DNA of 64,000 nt, from the NCBI GenBank assembly GCA_047495785.1, contig JBLDXI010000017.1, positions 2,480,001 to 2,544,000 on the forward strand, in the 5' to 3' direction. Numbering within the stretch: position 1 is the stretch's first letter; every line of letters starts with the position of its first letter. Of this stretch, positions 56,714 to 64,000 are shown in pieces. The notes beneath the pieces are model-generated. The model saw nothing but the letters and a program-made list of their open reading frames with translations, did no database searches and was not told the origin of the DNA. Source of the DNA: Lepidodermella squamata. Its lineage: Eukaryota; Gastrotricha. A program made the position numbers and the translations under genes.

Positions 56714-59700
56714 CCTAGCGTGTCTTGGACGTCGGCCTACTCGACGGCTCCTTCGACTACGCCTGGCTCGATGTACGGCCAGCAGTTGGCGACGCCGGAT
56801 CCTAACCAACAGCAGCAGCAACAACAGCAACAGGCGAGTCAGTTTTCAGCTAGCACAGCAGCTCAGAGCGCATCGACATCGGGCGACGCGTCTCAGGGCG
56901 ATTGCAAACGCGAGAAGGATGCCATATACGGGTAAGTCGCACCTTATTAGCTATGATTGACGATAATTTGACGTGACCTGTGTTATTTTTTTTTCTCAGG
57001 CATCCGCTTTTCTCGCTGGTAACGCTGATATTCGAAAAGTGTGAGTTAGCGACGTGCACGCCGCGTGACACGGCATCTAGCGCATCAAACCAGTCACCAG
57101 GCGGCCAGCCCCCCGATATATGTTCATCTCAGTCGCTGATCGACGACATTCAGGCTTTCGCAAAACAGGTTGGCACGCATTTTTCATCTTTATCTCTCGA
57201 GTTTTTTGCGTCTTTTGTTTATTGATGATAATGATTATGATGATGCGATAGTCATAATAAGCTCTCGTCAGCTACCTGAAATGATAGCATCGCCGAGATG
57301 GGTATCATTTGCTGCTTAGTGCGCTTAGACCAGGTAGCAAGCGGCGGCTTAGCTAGCCGGGTATTATCGCGGCTGTGTTGTGTTGCGGCTTTCTCACGCC
57401 GCTGCGCAGGTAGGCAGCGCTGGCTTTGAAAACGCGACGAATTGTGTCGCGGTAGTTAGGCTCGCTCACTTGGGGTCGTCGCTAAGTCGCGCGTTGGTTT
57501 TTGCTCTGCCTTCGACAACGGGCCATTTCTAGCTTTGCGACTTGTGGTGGTGGCTCAAGTGCCCCCGCCGACCCGAGCGCGCGCGGCGCCTTTGCGCCGG
57601 CCAGTTTCCGCCAACCTTCCGTTACTAATCGCCTTCGCAACTCGCGCTTGACCGGTCGCGTTAAATGGGCAACGTGCTTTCTTTAAACTATCTCAACTTC
57701 TTGCGGCCACCATGCGCTGTAACAACGCACTGAGACGATTCGCGCGTAATGATCTCTTTAGTCAAGCGGAATCATCGCCACCGTAATCTTGCAAACACAT
57801 CCAATAACGCAGATGTCTTTGAATAATTCAGAAGAAAAAATTGAAAAATAACGATTTAAAATATATTAATTTTTATTTAGCTACGGTCTGAAAAATCGTC
57901 GTACGTGACTGATGGCGAGGTAGATTCGTTGATGGTGAAAGCTGTCGAAATTTTGCGGATTCACCTGCTCGAGCTTGAAAAGGTCCACGAGCTTTGCGAC
58001 TCATTCTGCAACCGCTACATAACGTGCTTGAAGGGCAAACTGCCGCAAGATTTCGTCGCTGAGGAGAAGGGCGACCTGCTAGGCGGCGGCGGGATCGATA
58101 ATACTAGTGGATCGGGAGGTTCGATGCGAGCCTCTAGTCCCGGGGCGTTCGGGCTAGGCGCGAATGACAGCCAAACGCCCCCGCCTACGGCCAGCGGCGC
58201 CATGGCGTCGTTCCAGGGCTACACAACATCAACCCCGTACCACCTTCCTCAACCTCAACAGCAGCAGCAGCAAGCGTCGTGTTCTTACAACCAGCCAACA
58301 TCGGGTGTTCAAATCGAGGGTGCTTGGTACCCGTCTTGCCAACAACAACAACAGCCAGTTAAACAGCAACAACAGTCTTACGGTTTCAACCCTCAGCAAC
58401 AGCAGCAGCAACAACAACAGCCGTACCAGCAATTCGGCAGTGTATCGGCTGCGAAAAAATCGCGGCACGATGACCAGGTTAGTTATTACGTGTAATAATT
58501 TGTGTCTCGTATTACGCACCCGTGGCGTTAAACTGTCTTTTGGAGGGTGCACATTATCGAATTACGTTTCGCTTAAATTTTCGGTTTGCGGTTGACAGAA
58601 ATCACGCCGATCTAATCACCGGTTAATGGTCGACGATGACAGCGACGAGAACTCGGGCGATGAGGCGGACGACGACGATTGCGGCCCTGGCGGTGCGTCG
58701 CGCGCCTCTTCGTCGCTATCGTCGACCGGGCGCCTGCAACACCGCGCCCCGGCCGGCGCGTCGCGTGCCTACCAGCAGCAAGTGGCGCCCGGGCACCAGC
58801 ACCTCGTGCAGACGCCTCAACAGCGCCAGCAACTCAGCGCGTATTCAATCAACGGCTCGTCCGGCGGTCTGGTCATCGATCATCACGGTAATTACACTAA
58901 TCCACCTCTTATTATATCATTTTCAATCATCATTGGCCATCATCATTGCGCGACTAAATAGAAGAAATTCGTCAAAGCTGCGCGCACCACCTGCGCGCGA
59001 TCATTTCACGCTGGTGAAAGAAATCACCCAAGCGCGTGTTTATTGAGCTGCAATTTTCACCCGCGCCTATTTAGCGCGCGCGCACCTATTTTAATAGGCC
59101 ATCGATATTATATTATATGCGCAGATGAATCGCAACAATAACAACAGCAAATTCCCGCATCGTCGGCCGTATAATCGCGCTCTCGACGGCGACTGCGACG
59201 TCTCGCTGCTAGTATACGTTGAGTTTTTACTTTTATTATTTGGCCATTTAGCGGCGATTACGGCGCTGCTCGCGAGTAAATATTTGCCAAATCGTCGATG
59301 AAGAGAGAGAATACGGAGCTGAAGCTGAAGAAGAAGAAAAGCCAAAAGAGACACAGTTGCAGATTAGGTATTGAATGCGACGGGCAAGACGCGAGCGGCT
59401 ATGCGCCTATGGGGCTCAATAAAGGTGAGCAGGCGCTGCTGCTGTTTGTGTACCAAACTCATTATGCGCTAATGTCGCGATAATACGACGAGGCCGCGTT
59501 CAACTACCTGGGTGTTGACGTTCTAGCAACCAGCAGCAGCAGCAGCAGCAAAGACCGTGCGCGTATCGGCTTTCAGGGCTGCGGATTAGGCTTTATTACC
59601 GCGTCGTCTTGGTCCCGCTTCCGTGTTTGCCGTAGCAGCCTTAACTATTATTAGCCAAGCAAAACAGCGCGACGACGTGCAATCGGTAACAGTTTCGAGT

Positions 59701-62700
59701 GTGGCAGCGAGGCGTGCCACTCGACCGCCGCCGCCGGTAGTAGTAGTAGTAGTAGTCGTCGTAGTCACCGCCAATAAGAACCAGTGGAATTTTTGCATCA
59801 CGACGTGGGTATGTGGGTCAAACGCATGTATACGGGTCAAAACGGTCCCAGTGCATAAAATACCGCGCGGTATATGAATTTTGATTGACGTCAGGATAAA
59901 TAATAACAACAACGCCTATCAAACAATTGTTAGCGCCGGCGGCTTGTCTTGTTGAAAGGCGAATGAGGTGATTTTTGCTGCAGGCAAAAACAACAATCAT
60001 CGCACTGGTACGCGATATGATATACCTGGCCCATAGATGGGTCGATGATGATGATGATGATCGTTGACGCGGATCAGCTGCGCGATTCTTCGTTACCTCC
60101 ATCATCGCTTCCTCGAAGCTTTCCTACGCAGTGTTTACGTAAATTGAGCTCATGGGCCAATCGGCGGCGTTGTCTGTACGAGGCTATGCAGTACGGCGTG
60201 TGGCATCCGCTTACACCTTAATGACAGCTCGCTAGCAAAACGCTGGCTTGTGTTGGAATATATCTACCTAACCTACCTATATAATACCTTAATTGGCGAG
60301 CGCGAGATTCGATGCGAGCGAACGCCGAGCTGTCAGCAAATGACTTATGAATAACAGGCGATCATCATCGTCAGTCCAAATGCATCGAACGCGCCGTTTT
60401 CTAGCATCGCCAGCCACACATCGCGAGCTTCAATAAGGCTAGCCGTGAAATGATATAAGACAGTTATAAGGCGCAATCGATACCTCAAACCTAAATGTAT
60501 CATCTTCCTCATCGTCTGAAACCGCGCGCATCCCCAAAGTTGGGTAGGTATACCTACACCAAGGTAACGTATTGCTGGCTCAAATCGACTCTTGATGGTG
60601 TTTTCGACCTTCAGCCCATTATCTGCGCTTGTTGCCGCGAGCGGTTGCTATTTTTATACCGCCGGAAACACGCATGTTGATCGCGCGCCAGCTATTTTTT
60701 GCTTGTCCGATCATTTAAATGCACTCATCCAATCAGATCAGAAGCGCTCTAAAAAGGATAGAAAAGAAATTGAAGCCAGGTGATAGGCTAGGAAAAAATG
60801 AGGCCCTAATCAACTTAACTGAATGAGATGACAAGGATGTCAATTTGATAATAATCTGAGATGAAATATGTCCCAAAAAGGTGCTATATTTGATTCATGT
60901 TTTTGTTTACTTGTTTTCAATTTCCCAAAATGATTTAAGGCGGATAATTCCACTTTTCTATCTATTTTTCAATTAAATGTTCTTGGTCAATATTTTAATT
61001 TTCTGTTTATTATTAGGTTTAAATGATGCCGGGCGCGGGAGCAGCGGCTCATCTGACGGGCAATCAGGCATGGCGGGTGGGCTCGGCTGCGACGATGATG
61101 ACGGTTCGAAGAACAAAAAGACGAAGCGCGGCGTGTTTCCGAAGTCGGCAACTACAATCATGAGAAACTGGCTCTTCCAACATCTCGCGGTAAGTTTTCA
61201 ATTTTCAACTCGGCGCAACTTCGGGCGTGTTGGGTAATAGGCGCCTAGCTGCCTGCAATCGACACCGCGCGGCGCCAACTCGCAGCAAAGCGCAGTTTGA
61301 AGCTGCAATTATGTTGAGGCGCGGTCTATAATAATCGGTGATTATGACTTTTGCCGCGCGGTTCGTTGAATTAATTTTCACGGCGGCGGTTACGCGTCGC
61401 GCCGCCAAAGCCTAACGACGACGGCAATAATTTGTTTGAAAAAACGGTTGGCGCCGGGTTTTATTACCGCTACCGAAATCTTGATCTCGTGTTACGCAAC
61501 TGATCTTGACGATGATGTTTTTGATTTTTAACAGCACCCGTACCCGTCCGAAGACCAAAAGCGGCAACTTGCGCAAGACACCGGCCTGACAATACTTCAA
61601 GTTAACAATTGGTTCGTTATTATTGCCTTTTTGTAATTAAATATATTATTATCACAGTCGAATTATATCGCTTTGAATTCGGCAGCAGCGGCGGCAGGAA
61701 AGAAAAGTCACGGCCGGCCGCGTCCCGGGCGGGTTGAGATTTATGGCGCCGGAGATGAGTTTTGGCTCCGGCGTTATTACGCTCGCGAAATTTTATTATG
61801 TGAGCCACCACTGGTAGCTAGTTGTTGGCTCTAGGGGCTCTAACGCAATAATCATAAAAACTGTGTGTAATATCATTAGCAGGATTGTGGGCCTAAATAA
61901 TATAATGTGTCGTTGCAGGCGCAGGGTGCAACAAATCTTGATGTTTTGGCTGGCAAACAAACGCCGGCGCAGTTATATTACATTAATAATGTGTTTGGCG
62001 CCGCTGATCTTTGGTCGCGATACGCGCCACTGTGCACTTCCTGCGCCGCGCGCCGGTCTGTGAAATGTGTCCCCGGAGGCGCGAGCGCGCTTGCGTTCCA
62101 CGGCCGCGCACGTTGCCCACTGATAATTTACTATTAAAAGTAGTTGAAATCGAACGTAATTACTTATCGAGCGGAACGCCAGGCCGCTTTTGCTCATGTG
62201 TTATTCTGCTGCTGCGCTTGCATTTCACACGATTTTGACCGCTTGCAGCTGACAGAAAAAGCGCAAAACTACCAGTATTAAGATGGGTAAGTAGCTGGAT
62301 GACTGTATTAGTACGTACTATTACTAGGGCCATCAACCACGGCCGGGGCGCGACTGTAACAGATGCGCGCGCGCGTGAATAAATTACGAGAGCAGCTGCC
62401 GAGATTCGAGATTTGCGACTCACATCAGGGCGCATAAAAATGGGCAGATAATTTTCTTCCATTCCCACACTCGACTTTGCGCCCGAACGGCGCCGCCGCC
62501 AAAAGACCGTGAATCAACTGAAATTACGCACGGATCACCGCTTTATTTGCTACTCATAAAAGACAAAAATGAAGAAAAAATAGAATCCAGGAGTTTAATC
62601 ACTGCATTTCCTGATTTTAGGTTCATCAATGCTCGCCGTCGCATCGTTCAGCCGATGATAGACCAGTCGAACAGGCAGAACCGAGCTCTTGCCAACGCGT

Positions 62701-63173
62701 ACGCCGCAGCCGCAGCCGCTGCTAACGTGTCGTCCACGATGGGCGGTCCGCCTTCCGTCGTCGGCTCAACCCCCGACCCGATGATGACGGCGGCTGGTTC
62801 GGGCCTACTTAGCGCCGGCTACCCGACCGCCTCGAGCCCGTACGGCCAACCTGGCGTCATCTCCAACTCGGCAATGGGCGTCGTTGACCCGTCATCATTC
62901 GCCTCCTACAACCCCTACTTCCCAGCCGCCGCGCAGTCTGTCGACCTGTCGGCGGCCTACGCGTACAACTACGCCGCAGCCGCCGCGATGAGTCTCAGCG
63001 CACGGTCCAACAACGTCTCGAACACAGGCCGCATCGGCGCCTGCGGGTCTTCTATGATCATGCCCTCAGCCGGATCGCTCGGCTTCGCGTCTCCCCAGTC
63101 ACTCGGCGCTGGCTCCGTCGGTCCCAACGTCGGCGACCACCTACAACAGCAAGACATCCACGCCGGCGGTTGA
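56714..63173 (+). CDS. hth: Meis/homothorax-type TALE homeodomain transcription factor, 5' end not found
   Basis: Exons 56714-56931, 57000-57168, 57881-58477, 58599-58887, 61017-61189, 61535-61611 and 62621-63173; 691 residues visible. MEINOX domain: [27 protein letters not shown] (Meis A), then [19 protein letters not shown] and [13 protein letters not shown] (Meis B). TALE homeodomain: [21 protein letters not shown], then the three-residue extension loop HPYPSEDQK, and [18 protein letters not shown]; its last third is on a separate exon (phase 2 after VNN). These domains bind DNA and recruit PBC/Extradenticle partners to the nucleus as Hox cofactors. Glutamine tracts occur in exons 1 and 3, an acidic region ([16 protein letters not shown]) in exon 4, and an Ala-rich C-terminus. 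Introns up to 2.1 kb, far longer than elsewhere in the window. The first acceptor (CTATCAG at 56707-56713) is tentative. Confidence 0.92.
56807..56833 (+). repeat. CAG/CAA glutamine tract in Meis exon
   Basis: Nine consecutive glutamine codons, mixed CAG and CAA. Confidence 0.85.
57169..57880. other. Intron of the Meis gene
   Basis: 712 bp between the Meis A and Meis B coding exons. GC-rich; no separate gene supported. Confidence 0.7.
59531..59550 (+). repeat. (CAG)n microsatellite
   Basis: Six and a half uninterrupted CAG units, intronic. Confidence 0.85.
59737..59766 (+). repeat. (GTA/GTC)n microsatellite
   Basis: Ten imperfect units of GTA and GTC, intronic. Confidence 0.75.
60044..60061 (+). 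repeat. (GAT)6 microsatellite
   Basis: Six perfect units, intronic. Confidence 0.85.
61612..62620. other. Intron within the homeobox of the Meis gene
   Basis: 1009 bp splitting the homeodomain between VNN and WFINARRR, in phase 2. No separate gene supported. Confidence 0.7.
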
Positions 63174-64000
63174 GACTCATCCGCCTTTCCGTGTTCCTTC
63201 ATCATGATTATATTAACCGACAAGTCGAGGAAGATAGGAACACAAAATGCGATCATTTTCTTCACTCTAGTCGTTGTAAAATGTCGTCGGTCGTTGAGAA
63301 CAAAAAAATACTACGCTTTTACTGTGTCTTTTCTTCTTCTTCTTCTTCTTCTTCGCGATTGTGAATATTTTGCACCAATTACGCGCGCCTAATGAAATTG
63401 AGACACAACTTTGAAATTGATTCTACCCTACGAAGCATTGTTGATGTAGATTGAACCGAGCGAAAAGCCTGTTACCTCGCGCTCACGGTTGTTCGTCATG
63501 ATGACTCGCTCTATATAATTTTCTACCTTGGAAAATCACTTTGTAAATATCGCCGTTACATCATAGTAGGCATAGCGTTGATGAAAAGAGAGCTTTTTCT
63601 GCAGAAAATCGTACATGACAGTACAAAACGATGAGTTTTTGTTGTAAATAGCCGCAACGGTATCTTTTTACCTTTTACAGCCAAATTAACATGCCAAACA
63701 TTTCAAGCACGTTGTGTGCCCCTTTCCTGATGTTGTTCGGTCGCATAATATCTTTTCTTTTTATGAAAAACCTCGCGATACTGTTAAGTTTATTCACTTA
63801 TTATATCGAATAATAATAGCCACCAATGCATGCTGGGATGAATTATTATATACTATGTAAAGATTTCAGGTTTAAGAAGATGATTAGATGTTCGATCTTT
63901 CATTTTCTTTGTTTTTCCATTTTCATTTCAATCACGCGTTCTTGAATGCGCGCGATCGGTTTCAGAAATTATATAAGCGATGAACCAAAATCCTATTGTT
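63174..64000. other. 3' flank / probable 3' UTR of the Meis gene
   Basis: AT-rich after the stop codon, with a (TTC)8 tract. No clear AATAAA in position to end the transcript; the 3' end may lie beyond the window. Confidence 0.5.
63331..63354 (+). repeat. (TTC)8 microsatellite
   Basis: Eight perfect TTC units in the probable 3' UTR. Confidence 0.85.

Larger units (their letters stand above)
58888..61016. other. Long intron of the Meis gene with microsatellites
   Basis: 2129 bp separating the acidic exon from the homeodomain exon. It contains (CAG)n, (GTA/GTC)n and (GAT)n microsatellites and GC-rich segments. No separate gene seen; such introns in developmental genes often carry enhancers, which I cannot demonstrate. 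Confidence 0.65.

Noticed and set aside
58229-58552. Leucine-rich minus-strand ORF
   Set aside because: Produced by reading the complementary strand of CAG/CAA glutamine codons in the Meis gene.
1-64000. CRISPR arrays, bacterial operons or prophage
   Set aside because: All recognised genes are animal families with spliceosomal introns; no regularly spaced repeats were seen.

Overview
Eukaryotic nuclear DNA from an invertebrate animal, most likely an ecdysozoan. Genes are split by very short introns (mostly 49-60 bp) with GT donors and weakly conserved AG acceptors (TTTTCAG, TTTAG, ATAG, AAAG all occur). The expanded intracellular globins, tandem P-glycoproteins and a single homothorax/Meis-type gene would fit a nematode outside the Rhabditida or another compact ecdysozoan such as a tardigrade. 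I cannot name the species. Exon coordinates were built by hand from splice consensus, reading-phase agreement and comparison between paralogues in the window.

Layout: (i) 1-1789, 3' part of an asteroid/FAM120-like gene with an XPG-type nuclease fold (+). (ii) 2.2-4.3 kb, two globins (-). (iii) 4.9-13.2 kb, trypsin-like protease homologues (-): a 733-residue protein with two protease-like domains, a single-domain homologue, and one with an intact triad. Three of the four domains have lost both catalytic His and Ser, each by a different substitution. A small secreted, probably GPI-anchored protein (+) lies among them. (iv) 14.4-26.7 kb, seven more globins on both strands, interrupted by a Cys-loop ligand-gated channel subunit at 15.9-17.4 kb. 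(v) 27.3-27.7 kb, a three-exon Tim9 mitochondrial chaperone. (vi) 28.3-30.1 kb, an intronless second asteroid/FAM120-like gene (-). (vii) 30.5 kb, a 199-bp MITE with 28-bp terminal inverted repeats and a TTAT target duplication. (viii) 33-54.8 kb, four full-length P-glycoprotein (ABCB) genes in orientation +, -, +, +. (ix) 56-63.2 kb, a Meis/homothorax TALE homeobox gene with long GC-rich introns and a CCAAT/NRF1-type promoter upstream.

The dominant theme is local gene-family expansion: nine globins, four protease-like domains, four P-glycoproteins and two asteroid/FAM120 paralogues, several with lost or altered key residues. Globin 8 lacks both haem-pocket histidines; globin 3 has lost the distal one. 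Three of the four P-glycoproteins carry a PPxY motif in the N-terminal tail. The families look like independent expansions; nothing in the sequence shows that they act together.
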